Assembly: GCF_012489685.1 (NCBI RefSeq)
Contig: NC_080041.1
Location: 106,733,760 to 106,797,759 of the forward strand
Length of the DNA: 64,000 nt
Origin: Lotus japonicus
Lineage: Eukaryota; Streptophyta; Magnoliopsida; Fabales; Fabaceae
Direction: 5' to 3'
The position numbers and the translations under genes are program-made. Under the pieces are notes generated by a model. That model made no database searches. It had not been told where the DNA came from and saw only the letters and a list, made by a program, of their open reading frames with translations. This document shows positions 35,683 to 48,015 of the stretch, piece by piece; the stretch's first letter is position 1; each line of letters begins with the position of its first letter.

Positions 35683-38600
35683 ATGGCAGAAGGTTTGATC
35701 AAAACCAGAATCCACCATAAGGGTCATTTCAGAGGCATACCTTTGAGATATGTTGGGGGAGAGTCCATTGAAATTGATGGGGATGTTGATTTATTCTGTT
35801 ACTTTTCCATCAAATCTACTGTGAAGGGACTTCTGGGATATCCTGATGATGAGTACAAATTGTGGTGGTCCTCAGAAGTGAATTTAGCAAAGGGCTTGAA
35901 GAAGATACTTGATGATAAGGATGCTATGGAAGTTGCTAGGTATGCAATGGATACTGGGGGGGTGGTTGATATATACCTGGAACATACTGTGGAATTGCCT
36001 GAAGTTGTTAGGAATGAGATGCAAAAAGAAGATGCTGTGTTGGATGATGAAGATGATGTGTTTGTGGAAGTGACTGAAGTGGAAGTGATTCCTATGACTC
36101 AGGAAGCTCCTACTGTTGCAGTGCCTGAAGTGGAAGTGCCTGAAGTGGAAGTGACTGAAGTGGGAGTGATTCCTATGACTCAGGAAGCTCCTCTTACTGT
36201 GCCTGAAGTGGAAGTGAATCCTGCCACTAAAGAAGCAAAGGGAAAATGTCTTGCTGACAGTGATTCTGATGACATTAGGATAGTATACTCTAGTGACAGT
36301 GACATTGAATGGAGCGGTGCTAGCAACATAGACAGTGAGGATGAAATCTGTAAAAACCTGACCAATGATGGGTTTGATGATGTGGATGAACCATTTGATG
36401 TACAACAGGATGGTGATGGAAGAGATGATGTGAACAGAAACAGTGGGCCCAACAATGGTGTTCAAGATGGTGATGAAAGTGATAATAATGTTGGTTTCAT
36501 TCCCTCTGAGGTTGCAGCCCAACATAACATTGATATGGAGTATGAGAGTGATGACCTTCTGAGTGATTATTCTTGTGATGAGGAAGATAATGGTTCCAGG
36601 GTCAGATACCAGAGGTTCAGGCAAGAGGACTTTGACAAAGACTATAAGTTCAGACTGGGAATGGAGTTTGCTTCCACAGAAGAGTTTAAGAAAGCTATCC
36701 TTGCACACTCTGTGATGAATGGGAAGGCTGTGATATACAAGAAGAATGACAAGAATAGGGTGAGGTTTGCTTGCAAACAAGAAGAATGTAGGTTCATTGC
36801 ATACTGTGCCAATATAAAAGGGACTTCAACATACAGGATTAAGACACTTAATCCTGATCACACATGTGGAAGAACATTCAAGAATAGGGCAGCAACAGCT
36901 AAGTGGATTGCAAAGGTCATTGAGGACAGAATGAGGAACTCTAATGGGGTAATGCAAGTCAAGGAGATTATTCATGAGATGAGGACAAGGTACAGTGTTG
37001 GTGTCAGTTGGGGGACTGCTTGGAATGCAAGAAAAATTGCTAAGGAGGCTGTTGAGGGAGATGCCCTAAAGCAGTTCACCTTGATAACATCTTATGCAGC
37101 TGAGCTCATGAGGGTGAATCATGAAAACACAGCAGCTATCATTCTGAGATATATTCCCACCACACTTCAGCCTAGATTTGGTTGTTTTTATATGTGTTTG
37201 GAGGGATGCAAATCTGCTTTTAAGCTCGCTTGCAGACCATTTATTGGGATTGATGGATGTCACCTCAAAACCAAATATGGTGGCATCCTTCTCATTGCTG
37301 TGGGAAGGGACCCAAATGATCAATACTTCCCACTGGCATTTGCAGTGGTTGAAGCTGAGTGCAAAGAATCTTGGAGATGGTTTTTGAACCATTTGATGCG
37401 GGATATTGAGGATAATGGTGAGAAAAAATGGGTGTTCATCAGTGATAAGCAAAAGGTAACCTAAATTAACATATTATATTTACAGCCTATATTAAACCCG
37501 AGTCATCATGCCTTACTTAACTTACATTACAATCTGATTGTGTTGGCTAGGGGTTGCTACAAGTGTTTGCTGAGGACTTTCCTGGTATAGAGCACCGCTA
37601 TTGTGTGAGACATTTGTACGCAAACTTCAAGCAGAAGTTTGGTGGAGGAACTGAGGTTAGAGACCTGCTGATGTGGGCATCCAAAGCAACATATAAGGAG
37701 CTGTGGGAGGAGAAAATGCAAGAAATCAAAAAAATCAATGAAGCTGCTTACTGGTGGCTGATGGCAATCCCTACAATACATTGGTGCAGGCATGCTTTTT
37801 CTTATTTCCCTAAATGTGATGTAACCATGAATAATTTGGCTGAGGCTTTCAACTGTACCATTTTAGTTGCTAGGGACAAACCCCTTATCACAATGTTTGA
37901 ATGGATTAGGAAGTATTTAATGACCAGATTTGCTACTTTGAGAGAAAAAAGTAAAAAATGGAAGGGTAAGGTGATGCCTAAACCTAGGAAGAGGCTAGAT
38001 AGAGAGATAAAGTATAGTGGTAATTGGGTAGCAACTTGGGTTGCTCAAGGTCTATTCCAAGTTGAGCATGCTGGTTTTGAAGACCAGTTTATAGTTGATA
38101 TAGATAAGCAATCATGTACCTGCAACTATTGGGAATTAAATGGAATTCCCTGTAGACATGCTGTGGCTTGCTTCAATGATAAGGGTCTTAAGCCTGAGAA
38201 TTATGTGCATCAATATTACCTTAGAGCAACTTATGAAATTTGCTATGGGCACATGATTTCCCCAATTAATGGTGAGAATAAATGGCCAAAGATGAGTCAA
38301 GATGACATCCTTCCTCCTGAGATTAAAAGAGGGCCAGGAAGGCCCAAAAAATTAAGGAGAAGGGAACCTGATGAACCAGATAAGAAGAATCCAACCAAAT
38401 TAAAAAGGGGAGGCAGTTCTTACACATGTGGTAGGTGCCACCAAAAAGGACACAACCAGAGGAAGTGCCCTTTGCCTCCGTCATCTCCACCACTTGATGA
38501 TGAGCACATTGAAGAAGAGAATGAACCACAAAGAGAGGATCTCTCACAGGTAATAAAATTAAGCCATGTTGCATCTGATTGTGCAACCCCTGGGTAAAAA

Positions 38601-39299
38601 AGTCTAAGTATGGTCTTTGTTTCTGTACAGGTCTTTGGCTCTATTACATCACAAGATGTGTCTGCTTCTGCTCCATCAACTCAAGAAGCTCCACCACCTC
38701 CAGTGCTAGTGCAACCTGATTCAAGGGCAAAAAAACAAGCTCCACCACCTGCCACTGGAAAAGCCAAAAAACAACCAACACCATCTCAGCCTGCTGCAGC
38801 TGCCATAGCTACAAATCAAGCACCACAACCTCCACCATCTCCAGCTGCAGCTGCCAGAGCTAGACATCAAGCACCACCACCACCTCCAGCATCTCCAGCT
38901 GCAGCTGCCAGAGCTAGACATCAAGCACCACAACCACCTCCAGCATCTCCAGCTGCAGCTGCCAGAGCTAGACATCAAGCACCACAACCACCTCCACCAT
39001 CTCCAGCTGCAGCTGCTAGGGCAAGACATGAAGGAGAACCTGCTGCTAGATCTGCATCACAACCAAAGAAACCTGCTGTCCAGCCCTCAAAGCCTGCTGC
39101 TCAGCCCACCAAAAAGCCTGCTACTAAGCCCTCCAAGCCTGCTGCTCAGCCCTCAAAGCCTGCAACACAACCCAAGAAACCTGTTGTTGCTGCTCCTAAT
39201 CAAAGGGGAAAAAAGAGAGGGCCAGACAATGAGATTGGTCATTGGATTCCAGGAGACCAAGGAAAGAAGAGAGTTATCAAAAGGAGAAGATGGATCTGA
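35683..39299 (+). CDS. MURA-type transposase of the Mutator-like element
   Basis: DDE transposase that binds the terminal repeats and catalyses cut-and-paste transposition in the nucleus. Three exons: 35683-37455, 37551-38549 and 38631-39299, all phase 0 with GT...AG introns, giving about 1146 aa. The start (MAEGLIKTRIHHKGHF) directly follows an acceptor ttttgcag at 35680, so a leader intron is likely. Order of parts: N-terminal region (1-150); acidic repeats of EVEV and D/S-rich sequence (150-320); MuDR-type DNA-binding region (FRLGMEFASTEEFKKAI...); catalytic core with first Asp in FIGIDGCHLK, second Asp in FISDKQK at the exon 1/2 junction, and a candidate Glu in NNLAEAFN; SWIM zinc finger CTCNYWELNGIPCRHA; CCHC knuckle CGRCHQKGHNQRKC; Pro/Ala-rich repeats; basic tail KKRVIKRRRW. 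No stops or frameshifts. Function of the acidic and C-terminal repeats is unknown. Confidence 0.93.
38822..39030 (+). repeat. In-frame tandem repeat in MURA exon 3 (17-18 aa unit, four copies)
   Basis: The protein repeats APQPPPxSPAAAARARHQ four times with small changes, encoded by 51-54 base units. It is followed by a second low-complexity stretch of KPAxQPSKP repeats (39060-39190). Likely a flexible linker; variable copy number between element copies is expected. Confidence 0.85.
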
Positions 39300-39859
39300 A
39301 GAAAAAGAGGAGCACATGATGCTGCAGGACAACAAAAGATGCTCATATCTGTCTTTTTTTGTAATAGTTATGTTAGATATAGTTATTTAGTGGAACATGG
39401 GACCACATCACCAACTATTGTAATGAAATGCTTGGATGACATTACTTTGGCTCCATTACTTTTGTATTAGCTTTATGGCTCACATTTGCTATGTTCAAGA
39501 CTCACATGTTTTGAGGTTGTGTTTTCTATAACAATTTGGCTTTTGTTTATTAAGCATTTACTTTACAATTATGCATCATGTGTATATACTGCCAAAACAG
39601 GGCAGCAAGTATACTTTATTGTGTGCATGAGTTATGGAACATTGCAGGGGAAAACATAACAAAATTGAAGACCATACTTTATGTTCAAAACAACCAGAAC
39701 ACATTGCATTTAATCATGCTGGATGTTGCATTCATTACATAGGACCTTTTGCATTCAATTCAATCCTGGCAAAATACAAAAGCCATACAATGCAGACAAA
39801 AGAAGTTCAACTTGGACAACACATAAGAACCTAAGCCCTAAATCCACCACACCCCATTC

Positions 39860-40430
39860 CTAGAAAAACTTTGACACTGCTACAGCCAAAGTAATGCCTA
39901 AAAAGAACAAGAGCACATTAATCTTCAATCCCTCTGTTTCCAGCTTCATCTTCATCATCTCAATTTTGTTGTCCTTCTCATTCATGTCTTCACATAACTT
40001 AATAATTGCCCTGTGCACTATTTCCTTAACATCTTCCCTCAAACTAGCAATCCTTTTTTCCATAATGTCATTTATGTCTTCATTCAGATTTGAAGAACCC
40101 TGCATACCATCTTCAGCAGCAACACCTTTATCCCATTCGAAAAAACCACAAGTCCCTTTCTCCTGGAACAATTGAAAAATCAAACATTACAAGCAGAACC
40201 ACAGCCAATCAGATGAATAATTATACATGAATCAGTAGAGAAGAAATTACCTTCCAATCAGGGCACCTCCAAAATAGCTTTCCTGGGTTATTCTTGGAAT
40301 TGGATCGGTAGAGAATTACCTCTTTCCCACAGCCACAAGTCTTGCATGAAAGTGAGGGTGAAGGACAAGATGTGGATGAACGACCACTGAGCCTTGGGTT
40401 CTTCGATGCTTCGTGGTTCTGAGAATTCAT
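39860..40430 (-). CDS. GRF-type zinc-finger protein with coiled coil and C-terminal membrane segment, second gene of the MULE
   Basis: Two exons, 40251-40430 and 39860-40162, joined across a phase-0 GT...AG intron, give 160 aa. Splicing completes a GRF zinc finger, with CKTCGCGKEVILYRS and NPGKLFWRCPDW in exon 1 and the final CGFFEWDKG in exon 2; the family pattern is C-x-C...NPGR.F..C...C.FF.W. GRF fingers bind nucleic acid, often single-stranded, in other proteins. After it come a charged helical region (about residues 75-140, EDINDIMEKRIASLREDVKEIV..., likely coiled coil) and a hydrophobic C-terminal segment INVLLFFLGITLAVAVSKFF, a possible tail anchor. It lies inside the MULE, convergent with MURA with 560 bases between stops. 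Its role in transposition is unknown; analogy with mudrB is positional only. Confidence 0.85.
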
Positions 40431-40532
40431 CTCAGTCGACCCAACAAGCTTCGTTCGCTTCTCTTCTTGTCGTTCTTCACCCTTCGCTCAGCTCCTTCCT
40501 CCCTCCTGCAACTCTCTCGTTCGTGGAGCTGT

Positions 40533-40965
40533 CTCTCAATCGTGTTCTTCGTTCTCCTCAGTTAGGGTTCAATTGGGAATTTGGGATTGGGTTCAATTTG
40601 ATACTTTGTTTTAGGTTAGATTATTAGATTAGATTAGGTTAGATTATTAGATTTGGGATTAGATTAGGTTAGATTAGTTTATTAGTTTATTAGTTAGATT
40701 AGGTTATTTATTAAGTTTTTTAATTTTTTTTTCTGATTACTTAACTGAGATGGAATTAAAAATAATTTTTAATTATTTTTTTAAATTAAAAAATAATAAT
40801 AAAAGCCACGTGGAAATGCTGACTGGGATAAAATTGAGAGCTGGCACACTTTGGCCTTAATTGAATTAAAAATTTTTTTCTAGGGACCCAATTTGATGCA
40901 AAAATTTTCTAGGCCCTGGATTTGATTCCCTTTACAATTACAGGGGCCTTCTGATGTATTAAGCC
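40533..40965. repeat. Right terminal inverted repeat of the MULE
   Basis: Reverse complement of the left repeat with very few differences. The GRF gene starts 103 bases inside it, so its promoter and leader probably lie in this repeat. Confidence 0.9.
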
Positions 40966-40974
40966 TATATTTTA

Positions 40975-41750
40975 AAACATATATATATTATTCATCAAAT
41001 TAAAATTATCTTATGACGTATCCATGATTTTAAAATTTTATGAAGTCAATGATTTTAAAATTTTATGAAATTTTAATCTACTCATTCAAAACTCTTAAAT
41101 GAATGGTTGAATTTGTCAATTTCATATTTTGTAATTAAAAAGGTTTTAAGTGAAGTAACTTTCATAAAAGTTACTCCTGGAGTAACTTGATGCCCCTAAC
41201 AAGGTCCCACTTGTTTCTACCAAATTTCACAAATTTGTACGGCTAAAATTCTGATGACAATAAACTTTGGAGACAGCATAGGGACAAAGAATGGTGGTGG
41301 TGGCGGGTAAAGCCTCCTGTTAATGTGGGGAGGAAGAAGGAATGCAGAGGTGGGGGACTATTTACTTTACTTTACTTAGTTAAGTCCTCCCTCGTGTCCT
41401 GTTTGGCCACTGAACATGAGGCTCTAGAAATGGCTTTGGAATTCCATGCATGGACAGTGACATGGAAGATGGGAAACATGCATTTGAGCATCAAATCTTT
41501 GGTTTCAAGATAAGATATTAAGATTGTGACTCTCGATTCCATTGCTGTGTGCCCCAGCCCCACCAATGTTTCGCTATTTAGAGATTCATGTAATATATAC
41601 ACGATCACTAGCTTTATGTATGTATATATATATATACAAGAACTCATTAAAATGGACTTCCTTTATAGAAACTTGTTGAAAAAAGAGTTAAGAATTTTAC
41701 CAATTTACTTGAATTTTAATAAATAATTTTATTGGTGTATATTGTGGTTA
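40975..41750. other. AT-rich intergenic region, no gene seen
   Basis: No supported gene. A short TA repeat lies near 41622-41636. Confidence 0.45.
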
Positions 41751-42094
41751 GGCTTAATCCTCAAATTAGTCCCCATCTTTGTCTCGTCGTCTGAACTAGG
41801 TCCCTCACCGGAAAAATTTGTGGAATACGTCCCTATTTTTGCAAAACGTATGGAGCCAGTCATCGCCGGAGCCCGAAGCTCCGGCCAGTGGTGAAATAGC
41901 ATGGTAACTGTGTAAATGAAGCTCACATGACACTAAAAATAAATAAATAAAATCAATTTACACATCATATAGTTAACATAATTAACCCTAATTCTAATTC
42001 TAACTCAAATCTAATTAAGCCAATTTAACTCAGATCATTTTTCCCCAATTTCCACATCTGCTTCATCTCCTCCTCCTTCATCTTCTTCTTCATA

Positions 42095-42815
42095 CTCAGG
42101 ACTAAGGGTGGAAATAGGCCGAGCCGAGCCAAGCTTTGTGTGGCCTAGGCCTGGCCTGCATTCTCTTTTGGTGGCCCAAGCCTGGCCTGTGGCCTATCAA
42201 TAGGCCAAATTTTATGGCTTGGCCTGGCCTTTTCTAAGGCCTGGCCAGGCCTACAGGCCTTCTTAAAAGTCTAACTTAACAGACAATTTTATCAAAAGAA
42301 GGTCATTAGGCTAGTGGGCTAATAAGCATTTTATATGTCATTGCACTTTCTTTTCAAATAAAAAAACTTGTATCATTACATTTCAAAAACTAAACCTATA
42401 TCATTGCAAGAGAGGTGGACTTGGCAGCGGCAGATCAACAGGGGCGACTGGCTGCAGTCTGCGTCCTGTGCGGCTGAGGATGTGCTATGTTGAATATGTC
42501 TGGAACGTTTCTAGTCCAGGTTAAGGCATGGACTTAGGGTTTTCTTTTATACTAAAGTATACATTAGTTTAAAAAAAATTATATATAATTATTTTATATT
42601 TATATTATTAATAATATAATATATAAGTAGGCCGGCCTATCTGGCCAAATAGGCTTTTTAAATTGTTTGGGCCTGACCTTTTTAGTTAAACAAGCCTTTT
42701 AAAAAGCCTAAGCCTGACCTTTTTAGTAAACGAGGCAAGCCGGGCCGAGCCTCAAACGAGCCGAGCCATAGGCCCCTGACGAGCCGCCTGGCCTATTTCC
42801 ACCCCTACTCAGGAC
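42095..42815. mobile_element. hAT-type non-autonomous element with 8-bp target duplication
   Basis: The element 42103-42807 starts TAAGGGTGGAAATAGGCC and ends with the inverted TAGGGGTGGAAATAGGCC. CTCAGGAC flanks it on both sides (42095-42102 and 42808-42815), a perfect 8-bp duplication as made by hAT transposases. The subterminal regions are packed with GGCCTGGCCT/AGGCC motifs in both orientations. The 705-bp body encodes no transposase. Confidence 0.9.
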
Positions 42816-43657
42816 CTTGATTTTGACGATGAGGAGGCTGCTCGTTTGCTCCTTTCATAAACCTTTTCAACATCTCCATCACAAAGAACCCTAATTCTAT
42901 TTCCTTTCATCCTAGAAGAAGAAAAAACTCAAACCCAGATTTTCCAGATTTCACAAAGAGAACGATTCAGGAGTTACTGTAAGCACCATTTGGGATGAAT
43001 GGAAGTTACTGAAGGTGGTGCGTGTGGATCTAGGGCTCTCGAACGAGATTCTTGGCCACCACCACCACTTCTAGGTCTCAATCTCCTGGGTTTCTTCTTC
43101 CCTAACCACCGCCACCACCACCACTCACGGCTTGGCCACCAGCACCACTCCCGAAAGCATGATGGGTCTTCTCTCGAACTTGGACAGAGCAGATCGATGG
43201 AGATCTGAGTTGGGGATCTCCTCCGAGCCCACGGCCTTGCTCCGTCGTCATCACCATCTCACGCTCTGGTTCTGGACGCTTTGAACCTTCGGTTGCAGGT
43301 GGCTTGGGGTTTTGGACGCTCTGAACCTTCGATTGCAGGTGGGAGTGGGGTTGGGGTAAGGGTTCCGATTGCAGGTGGGGGTTGGTAAGAGAAGAAGAAG
43401 ATGAAGGAGGGGGAGATGAAGCAGATGGGGTTTTGGGATTTATGGACAAGGGTGTGATTATAACAATCAGGTGGTTCCCCTGTTTCTGATCTGGCAACGT
43501 GTTGGAATTACTCTTCCCCTTGCTGGTTTTTTGGTTGCTACTTTTACCTTCTAAGGATTGCTATTATGGTGGGTCAGGGACAATGTATAGCTTTGGCTGA
43601 TTTAGTGTTAGCTCCGTTTCTAGCTTCTATAATCCTAAGATGGATAATTTAGCACCA

Positions 43658-45052
43658 TTCTTGTATCGGGTAAATGGTCACTTTGGTCCTCAAAAGTTTC
43701 CACCGACTTCACATTCGTCCCTGAATGAAATTTATTCATCTCGCAGTCCCCCAAAGTGGCAAACGTCTGTCACTTTAGTCCTTGACGTTAAAAACACTTA
43801 ACAGACGTTAACAAATTCATTTTTTATATTTTTTTTACCCACATGGAAATCATTAATTTAAATTTAAAAAAACAAATTGACTGAAAAATTGATTAATTAA
43901 AAATTTAAAAAACAAAATCCTAATCTCCTTCTCATCTTCTTCAGCTTACTCCTTTTTTCTTCATCTTCTTCTTCAATTCTTCCATCACCATCAAACTCCA
44001 TGACAACCCAGTCTTCTCCCTGTTTATACAAGGGGTGCTAGTCCCAATTGACCACACAATTGAATCAGGTCCAGCAACTTATCTACATATACAGCATCAC
44101 CTTTGAATTTACAGCCATTACACAGGATTCAGATTGACCACACAATTGAAACCCACACCCAAAAATATGGAAGGAGGAATATATAATCTACAAGGAGTAC
44201 TAATGCAATTTATCAGTTTATTCCACAACATGCTGCGTGACTGAAAATAGAACACAAGACATGTCTGTTCTTCTTCTCTTGCAACCCTGAGCACTATTAG
44301 AGCAGTTCTCAGATCGAACCCATCGCCACCGCCCTCATCCCCATCGCAGAAATCTCCCTCCACCGCAACCCATCATAGAAACCCACCTCCATGCCCCATT
44401 GCAACCCTAGCCACATCCAAAAACCCAGACCGAACCTAGCTCCATCTCCACCCACAAAAACTGCCCTCCACCCCCCTTCACCCCAGACCGAGCCATCATC
44501 CTCTTCACCCACTCTGACCTAGGTTCGTGTGCACAATGGCAGATCTGATTGGGTTTGGAAATCTGGATTGAAGCTTCAAACCAAAAGAGGGAAAGATTGA
44601 AGCTTTTATCTGGGTTTGGAAATCTGGATTCAGATATGTGGGTTTGAAAATCTCATCAGGGTAGAGAGAACTGCGTTTCGATGGGGGCGGGGATGAGGTT
44701 TGTGGTGGGGGATTGGGTTGTGGTGGGGTTTGATTGTGATAGAAGGATTTGTGAAGATGATGAAGAAGAAGATGAGAAGAAGGAGATGAAGACTGGTGGT
44801 TCACATCCAGAATTTTTTTGTTTTAATTAATTATATTTTAGTTCAATTGTTATTCTAATTCAATTAAATGATTTTTCAGTTTTAAAAAAATGAATTTGTT
44901 AACGTTTGTTAAGTGTTTTTAACGTCAAGGACTAAAGTGACGGACGTTTGCCACATTGGGGGACTGCGAGATGAATAAATTTCATTCAGGGATGAATGTG
45001 AAGTCGGTGGACACTTTTGAGGACCAAAATAACCATTTACCCTTCTTGTATC
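43658..45052. mobile_element. Non-autonomous MULE with long inverted repeats and 10-bp target duplication
   Basis: The element 43668-45042 starts GGGTAAATGGTCACTTTGG and ends with the inverted GGGTAAATGGTTATTTTGG; inverted repeats run about 170 bases. TTCTTGTATC flanks both sides (43658-43667 and 45043-45052). A 10-bp duplication is within the range for MULEs. The interior (44000-44800) holds gene-like sequence without a recognisable product, in the style of a Pack-MULE. Nested inside the element at 41751-45570. Confidence 0.85.
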
Positions 45053-45570
45053 CCTTTCTTTCTTTTTCTTTTTACTATTGTTTCTAGCTTCTGTAATCCT
45101 GAGATTTGTTCTTGGTTTTGGTACTTCCTTAATATATTATTGGTTTATAAAAAAAAAGTTGTGGGTAAATTTTCTGGGTTTGGAGGGAGGGGTTAATCTT
45201 GGGATTTTTCATGTTTCTGGGTTTAGTTGTTTGTTGAAGAACATAAAGAATGTGAGGGAAGATGATTTATTTCTCTGGGTTCAAGTTTGGTTGTTTTTGC
45301 TTAATAATTTTTTTTTAACTTTAAGTTTTTTTAATTAACTTTGAAATTTTTAATTAATTTATTTTTCTGATGGGTAATTTTTTTTAATTTCACGTAGGCA
45401 CTATTGACACAGTCAGCGTGACACTTCATCACTCGCCGGAGCTATGGGCTCCGCCGAGGACTTGCTCCATACGTTTTGTAAAAATAAGGACGTATTCCAC
45501 AAATTTTTCCGGTGAGGGACCTAGTTCAGACGGCGAGACAAAGATCATGACCAATTTGAGGATTAAGCCT

Positions 45571-48015
45571 TATGGTAATATGAGGTAAGTTAGACAACCG
45601 TTTATAACCTCAATATTAAAAAACAAATGAGGAATATCCTTGTTTCACACCAGAAGTTAGTAAAATACAAACTCCAATAAGTTAGAAAAATTTAAACTCC
45701 AATCCATGGTAACCTTTAGCTACTTTCACAATCGTAGAAGGGCAATACCCAATATTCACTACTAAGTTATGAGCATATATACTCAATCTACTTAATTGCA
45801 GCATATGCATTAGCAGGTTAATTTAATACAAGGGATTAGATACCTACACCTCTCGTTACTATTGGACACCGATTAAGAGACATACACGAATTGTGTCGAA
45901 TGAAACATAAAAAAGTTCAAAGTTCATACGTATTCCTGCAAATTATCCCACAGATTACATTTATGGTGGTTCTTTTGCAGGAGTTTCAACCACCACAATA
46001 TGAATATAAAAAATTTCCCACGAAAATTTTCACTAATCTTTCCTGTTATTTTTAGTGCAAAATTTTATACTATTTCTAATATTTCAAATCAGTAGGAAAT
46101 TTCACAGGTAATTTCGCAAGAAAATTTTGTAAGTAAATCTGCAGGGAAGCAAATGTCTTGGCCATGCCCAAAAGTTCACATATTGGGGTTGGAAAGGACA
46201 CTATAGTAGAAAGAAATGTACAATTAAGCCAAACAATTAGGTGTTATGAAGAAATAAGAAGTTTACGGTCTCCAAATATTTATTTGAACCGAGCGTTAAA
46301 ACTGGGCCTAACAGTAATTTGGATGTGGGTATGGTCTTAAGCGAAGCGAATCAAGCATGGACCATCAATAGTCAAAATTCTCAAGATGAATGTGGGCCTT
46401 ATGAGAATGAGTTGTTGGGCGTAGAAGGCATCAATGTTGCTTCAACGATCCATGATTTTTTATTTATTTTTATGAATGCATGTTATCCTTTGTATATATA
46501 GGGGGCCCTCTAAATACACAAGAAAAAACCAAAAAACTAGTGTAACCTTACACAACCCCCTTTTAATTTGACCCCCTATTATAGGTTATCTCTAGATAAA
46601 ATGTTTTTATTTTTATAAATAAATTATTAAACCAATAATCTTAATAACATTTACATTAAACATCAAATCAACCCAAATTAATGTCTAGGTTGGATGGAAA
46701 AATGTGACGGCAAGAACTAAAAACAAAATGTGTAATTTTTGGAGGGTGTTAAACAAAGAAAATATTTTCCAAGATGAAAAACAACTACGATGTATTTTAC
46801 AGGGACAATAAACTTAATTAAGCCTAAAGCGAAAATGTTAAAGTAATTTTCTTTTCACAAAAATCTTAAAAAGACTTGATATATCTTATAAATTATCAAC
46901 TTTTATATTAATTTTAAAGAGACTTGATTTTTTGAATAAACTTTGATATCAAGTATCTCCTTTAATAATTCGCTTCAAGGTATAACAATGATTGAAAAGC
47001 AAACTTCGATACTATAGATTAATTTTTCAATTTTAAGAATGTAATAGTAATAATAATAATATTTTATTTATTAATTTTTTGAAAAATATAAATTTACTAA
47101 TACAAAATACTACTACTAATAATTTGCAAAGTTTCACTTTTTTCAATTCTCATGTTGCAATGAATATGACATAACTTTTCATTGGTCCATCATTACTTCT
47201 CTTAAATCTCAATAGTACTATAATACTAGGTAATAATTTTTTGGGAGCCTAACGCAATTACATGTTTGACCCAACTCTCTCCACGGCCCTGGACTTATCA
47301 CCTTTGGATCACTTTTTTCGCTTATTTACATTAAAGAAATCCTTTCTTTATAGTTTTAGACTTTTAGTAAAGAAATCAGATTCCCTAGGACGTTTCATAG
47401 CATTTCATAGGTATTTTCTCTATTTTACATTTGTCTTCTTATTTCAGTATTTTCTAGTTTATGATCAGTAGTTTCTGAATTTTTCTTTTAATTTATGCAT
47501 GAAACAAGAACGCTGCAGCGCGGAGGAGTTAGTAATACTACTGGACCTTCCCTTTGAAAATTAGTACAATTAATTAATTTTCTTGATTTAATAGCCGGCC
47601 TTTACTCTTACAAGTTACAACTCAAGTTAAAAAAAAGTCCTTCTGAGGGAGTCATGGGACAAGATCATGGATTGGCTGAAGGAGCAATGGATCATGGAGT
47701 GCCTGCAGTTCATCTAAATTTACCATTTTAATTTCTTTCTCTCCAACTATCAGGCATTCAGAAGGGTTAGATTTTAGTATTTTACCAATCCTGAAGCCTA
47801 GACGGCTTTCTTAGAAATCTTTTAAGAAACCACAGATTTTAGTCAATGAACATTAGGATATATGCTATACGATGTCACTATTTTCAAAAGCCACCCCTCT
47901 TCTATTGTGTTCAAAATCATCCTATCCATCTAATTGGCTAGGTGAGTCCTTAAAAGGGTAGAACCTGCATCAAATTTGTTCACACCAATTCTTAGGACTA
48001 AGGAGGAGAAAAATT
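45571..48015. other. AT-rich intergenic region upstream of the first CASP-like gene
   Basis: 2.4 kb with no gene, RNA or bounded repeat that I can support. The last few hundred bases should hold the promoter of the gene at 48016; TTAAAAGG near 47951 is a weak TATA candidate. Confidence 0.45.

Larger units (their letters stand above)
34875..40974. mobile_element. Complete, apparently autonomous Mutator-like element (6082 bp)
   Basis: The element covers 34884-40965, flanked by a perfect 9-bp duplication TATATTTTA (34875-34883 and 40966-40974). Terminal inverted repeats of about 430 bases (34884-35312 and 40533-40965) start GGCTTAATACATCAGAAGG and differ at only a handful of positions over their whole length. 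Inside are two convergent genes: MURA transposase on the plus strand (35683-39299) and a GRF zinc-finger protein on the minus strand (39860-40430). Both have open frames across all exons with proper splice sites. Each gene starts a few hundred bases or less inside a terminal repeat, so the repeats probably supply both promoters, as in maize MuDR. Near-identical repeats suggest a recent insertion. Confidence 0.93.
41751..45570. mobile_element. Non-autonomous MULE-like element holding two nested transposons
   Basis: About 150-base inverted ends: the left starts GGCTTAATCCTCAAATTAG at 41751 and the inverted right end at 45570 starts GGCTTAATCCTCAAATTGG, with matching runs such as CTCACCGGAAAAATTTGTGG further in. 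The flanks TTGTGGTTA and TTATGGTAA agree at 7 of 9 bases, suggesting an aged duplication. The interior has host-like gene sequence (about 42816-43500) but no transposase. An hAT element (42103-42807) and another MULE (43668-45042) sit inside it, so this is the oldest of the three. Confidence 0.78.

Noticed and set aside
35884..36780. Long 298-codon open frame on the minus strand
   Set aside because: It is antisense to the acidic, repeat-rich part of the MURA transposase; codon bias of GAA/GTG repeats makes the opposite strand open. Product is His/Phe-rich and unlike any family.
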